Source: Parelaphostrongylus tenuis (taxonomy: Eukaryota > Nematoda > Chromadorea > Rhabditida > Metastrongylidae). Taken from it: DNA of 64,000 nt. The position numbers were made by a program, and so were the translations under genes. The notes under the pieces were generated by a model, which was given only the letters and a program-made list of their open reading frames with translations, was not told the origin of the DNA and did not search any database. Positions 46,172-56,149 of this stretch are shown one piece after another. The stretch's first letter is position 1, and every line of letters starts with the position of its first letter. The DNA lies in contig JAHQIW010002098.1 in the NCBI GenBank assembly GCA_019055375.1, forward strand, positions 1 through 64,000, given 5' to 3'.

Positions 46172-47150
46172 CTAATGACCTGTTTTCTTCGCTGTAAATG
46201 TCGAAAAACCAATTTTGTTTCACATTCAAGCATTTCTCGCCGAATAAAGCTTTTTACATAAGCGATTGATAATCATCAGATAGGAAAAGTCTTAGCATTT
46301 TTAACGGTGTAATTGGTTTTGATAGAGGACTTCTTGGAGTGTTGTAACGGTCAAGAAGGTGAGATCACGCAAATTTGGATAGTTTCCAATGCTCGCGTCT
46401 TGTTTGACCACCTTTAGATAAAACGCGTTAACTAATTTTTGTCGGAGTTATATTAACCATTTGTTAGTTCAAATCTTGGAAATTCTGATGGTATACTTCA
46501 TTTTTAAAATGGCTCCCTCAGCGTGCTCTAACAATAACATTAAAATATCTTGCACATCAAGCATTTCCACTGAAGTTAGCTTTTCCGCTGGGCTTCTAAT
46601 AATTTTTCGCTAGCTCAAATTTCGACAATTTCTACAATAACATTGCTTTTAACAAGAACTCTTTATTCTACTGTGGCAGTCAAAAGAAGATTACGTTTCG
46701 CAGTTGGTTGATGTGTTAATAAAGGCAAAGTAATTTGAGGCCAATTTCACGCAGAATCCCACCCTTTGGAGTACAAAACCCAATCTTCTTTTGACTACCA
46801 CAGCTCACTATGCAGTCCTCTCTAAAGTAAACTACGTCCTTGAAATTGCTGAGGTTTGCACTATCGAAAGGTTCAAGTTTAGTTTTTCTAGTTATCCATA
46901 GAAAAAATTTCATCGGGCGAGAAATACTTAGATGTTAAAAAAAATTTTATTCCAGCTGTTACAGTGCAAAAAACAGGCCATTTGAGAACCAAATACAATA
47001 TTCAAGTTCACTTGATTTCAGCTATCGAATGAATGTCTAGTAATCTAGTGGAATAGATTTTTTAAGATTAAATCAAAGGCTCACGAGCGCAATCCTTGAA
47101 ATACGGTTGCATGCCACAAAAGCTATTTCAAAAATTAGGGATTTTCCGAA
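46172..47150. other. AT-rich dispersed repeat
   Basis: Similar word pattern to 38,500-38,990 and 51,740-52,200 (GCTGTAA..GTC..AAGA, TCACATTC-AGCATTTCTCGCC-type phrases). No gene. Confidence 0.45.
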
Positions 47151-47198
47151 CAGTTGAGCGTTATTCTTTTCATAATTAAGTTCATAAAAGCTTCTCCA

Positions 47199-49163
47199 AT
47201 GCTAATTTTAGTAGAGGTTGCACCAATACCACCATTTCCTCAGCCGTTCTTTAGGCAACAAGACCCCAACGAGGAGGTTGATAGGAAATTCCGGAAATTT
47301 GCAGACGAGACTTTCAAAACCCTTACTCACTATCGTATGAAAAGGTTTCAATCGAACCTCACCGAGCTACAAAAGCGTGGCATGAAAGAGGTTCGAGAGT
47401 TGATAAGGGAGGGAAGTATAAAGCCATCAGTTAGTGATAAGGGTGGAGAATTTGTTGTGATTCCTCGACAGTTAGATATCGCAATAACGAATAAGCATCT
47501 CGAAGATGCTTCGCTTTACCGATCATCTTCTGTAAAAGAATTCAAAAGGCAAAACCGCAAATTAAACAATGAGTGGGTCCGTACGGCAAAAGCGGCAGGC
47601 TTAAGACCATCTATCATTACTCAATCAAAAATCCAGTCACCAACATGTCCTGTCTTATACTCACTTATGAAAACACATAAGTTAGTATCCACTGATGATC
47701 TAATGTCTAACGATCCATCCATATTCAAAGTTAGACCTATCATCAGCTGTGTAGGCGGACCGACGGATAGGTTAGCATGGTTCTTAACGTTAATAACATC
47801 CCAGTTGCTAGAACACATTCCAGCTCATCTGACGAACACTCAGATGCTCCTGGATCGTCTACGTAACGCGAACCCGAACAGCGCGTACGTAATGGAGTCA
47901 TTCGACGTCACTGCTCTATACACCAACGTATCGAATGACTCCGCATTGCAAGCCACACATGAGCTTCTGATACAACACCATGGAGCAGTAAACATGTATG
48001 GCTTGTCGATTGAGCAGTTCATGGTCCTGTTAAAAGAGTGCCTGAACTGCTCAATCTTCAGATGGTCCGGGAAGTATTTCGCACAAATCAGAGGGCTGGC
48101 AATGGGGCAGCGACTGGCGCCTAGCCTAGCGATTGCCTTTATGTCGAAAGTGGAAGCACCAGTGATGGATCTCCGGCCATTACTCTACTGTAGGTATATA
48201 GATGACTGTTTGGTTATCTGCTCCACTCAAGAGGAGCTAGATAATTGTTTTAGATTGTTGAATGAACAGTCAGAGTATATAAAGTTTACCCGTGAGATAC
48301 CAAAAGATCATTGGCTTCCTTTCTTGAACGTGCAAATAAGCTTAAGCGAGAGCGGCTACATCACAAAGTGGTACCGGAAGCCAAGTAGTAAAAATATCCT
48401 GGTTCACTATCTCTCTTCTCATCCCTCACATACGAAAAAGGCGCTAGTAAAGAACATGTTTCGAACAGCAGCCAGCGTATGTACTGGGGAGGAGCAGAGA
48501 GAAGAATCCGTGAAATTGGCTCGGGAAATAGCCACTTCTAATGGATATGAATTTGTAGCCCCTCGGCTTAGGTTTAGAGGAAATAGTGCGCCTCCAAACG
48601 AAAATTCGAATGAAAGGAAAATCCCGTTCATACTCCCGTTCTTTTCAAATGAGATTAGTACAGCTATAAAACGCTGTTTGAAAAGAGCGGGTTTAGAGCA
48701 ATCGGTGGCTCTTATTGAAATACCACCGAATACTCTAAAACGCCAACTAGTTCGCAACCGCTTATATGACCGTCTCTGTATAATGAAAGATTGTAAAATA
48801 TGTCCTAACGGCAGAGACGGTGATTGCACGAGCGTAGGTACAGTCTACCTAATCTCTTGCAAAGCGTGTAGCGATAAATATATTGGCGAAACGGGTAGGC
48901 CGCTCTATGCCCGTATAGAAGAACACCTAGCTGATAAGCGTCTTAAAAGACGGAACACCCCGCTAGGGACGCATAGAGAACAGAAACACGACGGAGCTGA
49001 TTTTGAGATTGAAGTCACCATCCTTGCGCAGGAACAAAAAACATCAGCGCGAAAACTTCTTGAAGCACTTTGGATTAATACCACCAATCCAACTATGAAC
49101 CGCAGGGAGGAATGCCTTGTTATCACACGTGATTTTAGTCAGTATATAAGACTGTTATTTTGA
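47199..49163 (+). CDS. Penelope-like element protein: reverse transcriptase plus GIY-YIG nuclease
   Basis: Uninterrupted frame. The first ATG at 47,199 gives 654 aa; the frame is open further upstream to 47,154 without an ATG, so a 5' exon or a truncated 5' end is possible. Numbering residues from 47,154: SVSDKGGEFVVI at 92-103, motif A FDVTALYTN with D251, motif B GLAMGQRLAPSLA at 314-326, motif C YIDD at 348-351, then LPFLNVQIS. A cysteine-rich linker (C547, C550, C558) precedes the nuclease: TVYLISC at 563-569, KYIGETG at 575-581, R587, H607, E637. RT followed by GIY-YIG is the hallmark of EN+ Penelope-like elements. All catalytic residues I can check are present. It could supply the machinery for the ribozyme repeats nearby. 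Assignment to the nematode Nematis clade is likely but unchecked. Confidence 0.92.
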   Translation: MLILVEVAPIPPFPQPFFRQQDPNEEVDRKFRKFADETFKTLTHYRMKRFQSNLTELQKRGMKEVRELIREGSIKPSVSDKGGEFVVIPRQLDIAITNKHLEDASLYRSSSVKEFKRQNRKLNNEWVRTAKAAGLRPSIITQSKIQSPTCPVLYSLMKTHKLVSTDDLMSNDPSIFKVRPIISCVGGPTDRLAWFLTLITSQLLEHIPAHLTNTQMLLDRLRNANPNSAYVMESFDVTALYTNVSNDSALQATHELLIQHHGAVNMYGLSIEQFMVLLKECLNCSIFRWSGKYFAQIRGLAMGQRLAPSLAIAFMSKVEAPVMDLRPLLYCRYIDDCLVICSTQEELDNCFRLLNEQSEYIKFTREIPKDHWLPFLNVQISLSESGYITKWYRKPSSKNILVHYLSSHPSHTKKALVKNMFRTAASVCTGEEQREESVKLAREIATSNGYEFVAPRLRFRGNSAPPNENSNERKIPFILPFFSNEISTAIKRCLKRAGLEQSVALIEIPPNTLKRQLVRNRLYDRLCIMKDCKICPNGRDGDCTSVGTVYLISCKACSDKYIGETGRPLYARIEEHLADKRLKRRNTPLGTHREQKHDGADFEIEVTILAQEQKTSARKLLEALWINTTNPTMNRREECLVITRDFSQYIRLLF

Positions 49164-49440
49164 TGGGTAAGGTGCATTACGAGCCTATGTGATATCCTTG
49201 CGGTTGTCTCCACTTGAATCATTCAGTGGAACACATATAAAAAGCGGTGAGTATGTTGAGAGTTGATTTTGTGCTTGATGCGATTGAAATCTAGGTCTGG
49301 TGATTTTTTCTAAAAGAGTATTGGAGGTGTTTGGCTTATTGGATTGCGGACAATTTGACCTTTCCAGGCTCTGAAGAAGGCGAACTGCCGAAACGTCAGC
49401 TGTGAATAAATTTTATTATAACACCTCGTGTTTTGCTTAA
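49164..49440 (+). mobile_element. PLE 3' untranslated region
   Basis: Conserved with the tails at 43.3-43.57 kb and 57.0-57.24 kb. It contains a hammerhead-like motif (49,360-49,405), AATAAA at 49,405-49,410 and the family's end AACACCTCGTGTTTTGCTT. No second copy of a PLE repeat was found upstream of the coding region, so this copy may be 5'-truncated. Confidence 0.75.
49360..49405 (+). ncRNA. hammerhead-like ribozyme motif of the PLE
   Basis: Core CTGAAGA (49,371-49,377), one extra A, stem II GGC/GCC around GAACT, GAAA (49,390-49,393), and a two-pair stem III AC/GT before C49,397. Stem I pairs GGCT with AGCT. It resembles the tiny stem III hammerheads known from Penelope-like elements. The bulged A leaves real doubt about activity. 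Confidence 0.6.
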
Positions 49441-50408
49441 AGAAGAAAAACAGTAATTATATTGAAGCATGCCGAGGTTAATAGACAGTCGGTCTTGGGA
49501 ATTGCTAATTTTAGTTATTTTTCAGCATAAGAGTCTATAGGAATCAAAATTTAACTATGTAATCCCAAAAATTCGCTTTCAAATAGATAAAATAGATTGC
49601 AATTGCAAAACGTCATCTTTTACTCCTAAACTCTAGTATTTTCACTGCTTTTTTCGCAGTGTATGCCTAAAAGAACTAAGTGGTTAGCAAAAACACGGCC
49701 GCAGTCAGAATTCGCATCCGCGTTTCATCCATACCGGGGGCGCGTGCGACTACCACTGCACCACATAGACGCAATTGCGCCACCATTCACTCTTCAACAT
49801 CTCTCTTTTAGCTATCAGCCACCAACCTTCAACAGGTTTCGTCGGGTATGCCATTTGGCTTTATAAACCCTGTTGAGCTGGCAGCCATTGTAGTGTGGTG
49901 GTAGTCTTATCAGTGATATTTCATCGTTTTTTCATAACAATGTTCCTCTGAGAGCTTTATTGACCGGAATTTGTATCGGAGCAAGCACCACTCTCCGTGC
50001 CCATCCGAATGGCGCGCCCAGCTGAGAGTCATATTTACCCTCATCGTCCGCAAAGAAAGGTTACTGTATCACTTTGCGGACGATGAGGTTCTTTGTGACC
50101 CCAAGCTGGCGTGCCGCTCGGACGGTTACGAAGATTGGTGCGTACTCCAAAAGAAATTCGCGTCAGTTAAGCTCTCAAGGGAACATTATCATCATAAACG
50201 ACAGAATGTCACTGAGGAGACCCTGTATGAATGGTTTTAGCGAGATTGAGCCCAAGGCTTTCCATAATCCTGCCTTTTTGAGAGGAGAAAACCACACCAT
50301 TACGAAAAGAAATGTATTTCCAGTTGTTATTGAACATTTCTCTCATCTTTTTGATGTTTTTGTAATCTATCGATAGCTTAAAAATTTCGATTTTGATAGT
50401 AAGTTTGT
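49441..50408. other. no gene; SINE remnant inside
   Basis: 49,450-49,520 shares a phrase (ATTGAAGCATGCCGAGGTTAAT) with 39,090 and 52,310. The rest is unassigned apart from the SINE remnant at 49,670-49,800. Confidence 0.4.
49670..49800 (-). mobile_element. SINE-like tRNA-derived fragment
   Basis: Minus strand reads TGTGGTGCAGTGGTAGTCGC, then GCGCCCCCGGTATGGATGAA and GGATGCGAATTC, following the tRNA-like arm of the 43.7-kb element. The tail is not recognisable. Confidence 0.45.
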
Positions 50409-50883
50409 CTGATAATCATTATTTGAGCCACGCATGTCAGTGGTCTGTTAATGAGGGCTGACTTATAGAGCCCGATACACGTGTTTCGACATGCGTGGCT
50501 CAAATAATGATTATCAGGCATATTGTAATTTGAGCTGTGGTCTTAAGAAAACACTCGAAATGAAGGATATGTTATATTAAATATACTAGCCACGAGCATT
50601 CGAGTGTAAAAAAACTCTGTGTTTGGTGAGTTCTTCACTGAACACAGAGTGTAAAACATACGTCGTCGCTAACTCTTATTGTGGGGACTGGAGCACCCAC
50701 AGAGATTAGCAAAAGACGAGAACGGGTAACTGCCCGACTGACGAGATCGCAAGATCGAAACACGTGTATCGGGCTCTATAAGTCAGCCCTCATTAACAGA
50801 CCACTGACATGCGTGGCTCAAATAATGATTATCAGGCATATTGTAATTTGAGCTGTGGTCTTAAGAAAACACTCGAAATGAAG
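50409..50883 (+). mobile_element. retrozyme-like element, best preserved, with 14-bp target-site duplication
   Basis: Flanked by perfect GATAGTAAGTTTGT repeats (50,395-50,408 and 50,884-50,897). Structure: an 81-bp inverted head (50,409-50,489), a perfect reverse complement of 50,755-50,835; one full 318-bp monomer (50,490-50,807) containing an intact hammerhead; then 76 bp of the next monomer, identical to the start of the first. It encodes no protein. The inverted head plus tandem monomer layout resembles the terminal arrangements known for Penelope-like insertions. Confidence 0.85.
50732..50774 (+). ncRNA. type I hammerhead ribozyme, intact
   Basis: Stem I GCCCGA/TCGGGC (6 perfect pairs), core CTGACGA (50,738-50,744), stem II GATC/GATC around a GCAA tetraloop, GAAA (50,757-50,760), stem III CAC/GTG without a loop, U-A, cleavage between 50,768 and 50,769. 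Every conserved core base is present. The self-complementary stem III suggests it works best in tandem or dimeric transcripts. Confidence 0.9.
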
Positions 50884-50897
50884 GATAGTAAGTTTGT

Positions 50898-51532
50898 TGT
50901 AAGAAAGATTTTCATAATGCGTTCTACTAATAAATAAAAGATATCGTTCTGCAATAGCAGTCCAGCTTTCTAATTCATGACGAATTTTTTGGTATATACA
51001 ATTATATTTCGATCCTCATAAGATTTTTTTCTGCAAAAAATCGAATTACCGTTGAAAGAACCTTTATAAACGTGTACCTAAGAAAATAGCGCTTAACTGT
51101 CTTGAAAAACTCACTTTTGAAAACAATTTCTGTCACATCGCATTTCAAGGACTTCGCTAGTGAGTTCTTGGTTTTTTTAGAAAATACCTGTCCCACTAAA
51201 TTATTAGTATCGATTCGATAGCTCGAAAAATAATAATTTCAAACCAAGGTTGTTTTTTTATAAAAGACGTCTTCTATTTGCGCTACTAGCTCAAAATAAT
51301 ATTATTTTTACGCTTGCCGCAATCAATCCGTCCTTTCACGACGGATTTTTCGATACGTATATATAGAAATGTACACGATGGAAATCTCATTATGAAGAAA
51401 ATTTGGTGAGTTATTATCAGAGGGACTTCTATAAATGTAGTTTTAGTGAAAGAACGTTTAGCTGTCTTAGAAAATTCTTACTTTCCATTAGAAAGCTACA
51501 TTGTTGAAAAACGCCGTTCTAACTCTTCTTCT
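50898..51532. other. AT-rich, no gene seen
   Basis: Dispersed AT-rich repeat words only (ATTCGATAGCTCGAAAAA near 51,213). Confidence 0.4.
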
Positions 51533-52204
51533 AAAAATGCGTGCTTCTAAACCTTTATTTTACTCAATGCTGATATTGTTGACAGTTTATCAATACATTC
51601 GTCAACAAACAACAGCATGTAAGAACTATATCAAACAAAACAATCACAAATGACTTAAATCTCTAGAGTACGTAAGTATCGCTCTATACTTTTCCGTTAC
51701 CTCCATACTGTTTCAGCCGTGTGGTAGTTCGTATTTTTTGCTTCTGCTTGAAGTGTGAACAATCATTGAATAGTTGGAATTGAGTGAAATGGAAGGGTGT
51801 ATTTTTTTACTAAAGTGACTTGTTTTTTTGCGCTGTAACAGTCGAAAGATTAATTTGTTTCACATTTGAAGATTTCTCGTCGCATAAAGTTTTATCTGCA
51901 AAAGCAATCAACAATCATTTGTTTGCGCAAATCTCAGCAATTCCAAAAACGTAATTCATTCTCAAAGAAGACTCTTGGAGCGCTGTAACAATCATAAAAT
52001 ATTGGGTTTTGCATTCCAAAGGGTGGAATTTTGCAACATCGCTCCCAAGCACCGCTATTTTCATCATATCGATTAAATGCGAAACGTAATCATCTTTGGA
52101 TTGCTACATTACAGTAGGAGTTCTTTCTAAAAACAAATTCACTATGAAAATTGTCGAGATTTGAACTATTTTACGATTGTTAAAAGTCCAGCGGGAAATG
52201 CTTG

Positions 52205-52285
52205 ACGTTGAGGCGAAGGCGACCTGCCGAAACGTTAGCTTTTGATTGTGTGAATAAGTCTGGGTTTAACACCTCGTGCCCAGCT
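52205..52285 (+). mobile_element. Penelope-like element 3'-terminal fragment
   Basis: Counterpart of 38,988-39,065 in S2: GGCGACCTGCCGAAACGTTAG, GTGAATAAG, AACACCTCGTGCCCAGCTT. Confidence 0.7.
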
Positions 52286-52903
52286 TACGAAGAAAGGAAG
52301 AACACGAATTACTGAAGCATGCCGTGGTTAGTAGACAGGCGGTCTTGGGTTCTGTTACAAAACGTGCCAGCATGATATTTTTGTTTTCACTGTTGAGCGC
52401 ATTCAGGTAACCATTCTCAAAAAAAAAGTATGCCATCAAAATTGTTGTTGAATGTTGTCGAGTTCCGGCCATCAAACGATTATTAGAACTCTTAGAAAGC
52501 CATAGAAGCATTGCTTCGACAATCAAAACTGGATGAGGACATCGAGGGAGATCCAAATTTGCACAGCCCAATATTCTCTGGACTGTAAGAGCGCTCCAAA
52601 TAGTCTTTTCCAAAAGCCAAATACATTTTCAAAATTGTAACGGTTTGTCCTATCTAGTATTTGCTGATTTTAAGTGACAAGAAATGCTTGAATATACATT
52701 ATATTCGACCATATACTGACGCAGAAATCCTAATCATTGACGAGAAAAGTATAAATTTCATTAGAAACGACCACATTAGTATTAGTGCGCGCCGGCAGTC
52801 TCTCTTCGTAGCCGTACAAACCGCCTGCCAGCTAAAATTGACCGCCGTCCGCAAAGATATATAGAATTGCATATCCTTGTGCAAAAATAATCTTTCGCTC
52901 TAC

Positions 52904-52994
52904 CTTGACTAGCAGGGATCACTCCACATCCCAGTACTGTCGACATTGTAGTAAACAGTGAGATCATGAAGAAATCTGTCAAAAGTCTTGCCAT
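52904..52994 (-). pseudogene. signal-peptide exon of secreted-protein gene, copy G
   Basis: 91-bp exon with ATG at 52,994 reading MARLLTDFFMISLFTTMSTV, then GCGVIP, with donor CAAG|GTAGA. The remaining exons are absent, as in copy F, which sits at the same place in S1. Confidence 0.65.
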
Positions 52995-55196
52995 GTCTGT
53001 GAGAATTTCGTCTCCTAAATGCCTAATCAAATATTGTAGACTAAGCTGAAATTAAGTTTTCCACATTCTGCATGAGATCCTCCAAAGACGACAGCAATTA
53101 CTTTGGCACTCGACACTTATACGTGAATTATAGCGATATGTTGACTCGTTGAGTTTTCGAAAGCTTTAGGGAATCTTAACTCGTTTATTTCGAAACAAAA
53201 CTCATCGGAACAGTTCTGTGACTGGTTCTGCTTTCGAAGCACAGGAAAAACAATGAGTGAGATTAAATGCATTTTAAATATTGATGACGGCGAGTTATTT
53301 GGAAAACTTTGAACAGAAACTTCAGTGAACGCATCAATTCGTCATGTGGCGCGACTCATATTTGGTTCCCGCCTTCTCATTTCTGATGCCGTGACATAAA
53401 AGCCGACACTCCCGAAAATAAATAATCGAAATCAACAAAACAGCGAAATTGCTGATACATTTATAAAAAGAAGTCTGCAAAGAAAGAAAAATCGAATTAC
53501 TATAACGAAGGGCCATCACTCGTTGCCAAACCCGTGTGGCATCGAATTTTTATGAAGCAGAACTTGCGCTTGTTAAGCTTCGATTTTCTCACTGGCTGTT
53601 GTTCTCACCCCATAAGAGTGTACGGTGGAAAATTTAATCCAAAGAAGGAAAAACTGATAGCAAAATCACAAACTATAAATGCCACTGAATGACTAACAGG
53701 CAAGCGGGAAATGAGGTGGCACTAGAATACACCATTGAGAGGAAGGCATAAGGATACCGTATCAGAACTGTGACAGGATAAACATTGCATTAAGGCATAA
53801 AGTATATCAATGAGGTTCGATAAATTTACAATTTATGAGATTTGCAAGTTATCGAGATGGTTAGGTAAGACTGACATTCTCAGAAACACGATCAACATGA
53901 CACTGAATGGAGACTTTATGACCCATCTCTTCAAACGCAACAAGTTTTCGCCAAAGGTAGATGTCTACGGGACGTCGTCAAATTCTCGTAATTTCTCCAC
54001 GATGTGTAGGCAAAACAAATCTCTTCCTTCCGGTTTTAATGCAATCAGGAAATAAACTAAATGCTCGACAGTGTTCGATTTTTTTGCCAGGTATTAGGTA
54101 CCCTTGCGATTAACAGGCCGACGCGGTAATATCACTGGAAGCGTTTTACTCGCCGGCAGAAAAGCTGCTTCGTTTAAAAATGCTATCGGTAAACCAAGAT
54201 CATCATGTAATTAAGGTTATTTCAAAGTACGCTGTAAGGCAAATACTGCTGCTTCTTCAAAAGCAGCACAGAGAAGATTATGATTGGTCAGGCTCTATTT
54301 GTGGTTTCAGCTGCTTAGACGATCGAAGTGGTTCTCATAATATTCTTGATGTTTGATTGACACGTCAACAGACTGGCGATTAAATGTAAGAAGAACTCAT
54401 CGGTTAGTCCGCAGATTTACTATTCGGAAGCGACGGCTTAGAGGGTTACTCTTAAAGCTTTTCATTCAGAGTATTGGAGGTAAAGGGAGAAAAAGGCTTT
54501 ACGTCTCTCTGTAAGTGGCATTGCACTTACAGTTAAAAGAAGAACAGCCTTACTGCAATTTCACTGTATTAGAGTACTTATTCTACTTAGGATGACAAGT
54601 CGCAAACACAGTTAGCGCTGTAGAATCGTCAGCTTTTTTACGAGTCTTTTATGAACGTCGAATGTAACTGAATAAGCAATTTCGTGTTTTGGCAGTTCCG
54701 TGTTGCAGCAGTCCCGCCCTACAGAATTGTAGCATTCCGTGTTGAGCAGTTTTGTGTTGATACAGCCGAACTGTTGAGCGAATAGCAGTTTCCCCTACAA
54801 CATAGGTGCAATAGGGAATTCGCGAGAAATCACTGGAAGTGAGGAGAGTGACAGAATTCGTTCGACAAAGAGGTGATGACGAGAACAAATGTAACGGAAA
54901 AAATCGCAGTGAAAAAACTCCTGGCAAAGTTACCATAGAGTTGCTGATTCCAAAAGGGCAAAAAGCCACCGATGCAAACTCGTGTTTTGCGATATATCGC
55001 GATGACTGTGCAAAATTTTACGCAAAAATCAGAAAATTGCAGGTTTAGAAATTAATATTTTCGAAGGTCACTTCGTTTTATTTTGTAATTTTTCCTTCTC
55101 CAATTCCGCTTCTACTTACATTACAATTTTGATTTTCTTTATTTTGAAGAATCCATCTCATAGACAGGCTTCAAAAATCGCTGTAGACATTCAGTA
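52995..55196. repeat. duplicon flank upstream of copy G
   Basis: Best-preserved version of the conserved plus-strand segment lies at about 53,870-54,055: TDILRNTINMTLNGDF, then KVDVYGTSSNSRNFSTMCRQ, with a stop at 54,053-54,055. No neighbouring exon could be joined with confidence. Confidence 0.5.
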
Positions 55197-55345
55197 TAGT
55201 CTGCGCTTCCGGAAAGAGTAAGATCTGGGTTCGAATCCCGCCTAACGCAAACGTTTTTCCACACCACTCTACACTAGTGGGTATATTGTAACATCATAAC
55301 ACCACAAGTGGCGGTCAAATAAAGTAAATTTTGATTCATACATAT
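55197..55345 (+). mobile_element. SINE-like element, 5'-truncated
   Basis: Same truncated SINE as at 41,942 in S1: GCGCTTCCGGAAAGAGTAAG, B-box GGGTTCGAATCCCGCC, tail CACACCACTCTACACTAGTG and GGTCAAATAAAGTAAATTTT. Confidence 0.7.
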
Positions 55346-55349
55346 AATA

Positions 55350-56093
55350 GGTTGGAAAGAAAATTTCCATCGTTCGGATGGGAATGTCGTTCTTTTGCAA
55401 GAATCGTGTGTGACTTACATGCGATTCGAAAGATTTTCTTCTTGCGCATCTATTAATATATAATTTGTCTATATCTGCTGCAGTATAGATTTGTTAAGAA
55501 AGCAAAAAATTTTGTTGATGCTTTACGAGTACAAATTTGGTTGCGGTCATGACTTGCGTGTGGTGGACTTTTGAAGGAAATTTGCATTCTAAACTTGTTC
55601 CGAATGGCTAATCCATCAAAGCCGATCTTTACTGCGAGCAGCTGGACCGAGTTTACGACAAGCTGGCCGAGAAGTATCCAGAACTTGCTCGCCGAAAGCA
55701 CGCTTTGTTTTCAGCAGGACAACGCAAGACCACACACTGTCAGAAAGACCAAGGCAAAGTTTGAGGAATTGGATGGAGGTGAGATTCTATCGCATCCACC
55801 CTACAGTCCGGACGTTGCTCCATCTGATTTCGGCCTTTTCAGATCGATGTAACACCTTTTAGAAGGTCCCGATTTGAATGTTGATGAACTTGAAGAAGCA
55901 TGTGCATGTCAAGAGTTCTTTGATTCAAAGCCGAAGAAGTGTTACTTCGATCAGATCCAAAACCTAAAGGAACGATGGCAAAAAGTGGTGGATAATGATG
56001 GCCTGTATTTCGGAGAATAATTGTTGTTTGTTGCCTAAATACATGCATAAATTTCGAATGTTTTATCAAACGATGGAAACTTTCTTTTCAACA
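55350..56093 (+). mobile_element. mariner element, internally deleted
   Basis: 744 bp bounded by TA. The terminal repeats are clear: GGTTGGAAAGAAAATTTCCA on the left, and the inverse GATGGAAACTTTCTTTTCAA on the right. The transposase remnant reads QQDNARPHTV, then LSHPPYSPDVAPSDFGLFRS and a frame break, ending near VDNDGLYFGE. Same insertion as in S1, with cleaner ends. Confidence 0.88.
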
Positions 56094-56149
56094 TAGTAGA
56101 TTGATTTAAACAAAAGCATATGATCGAGTATAGACAATCGTCTTGTATC

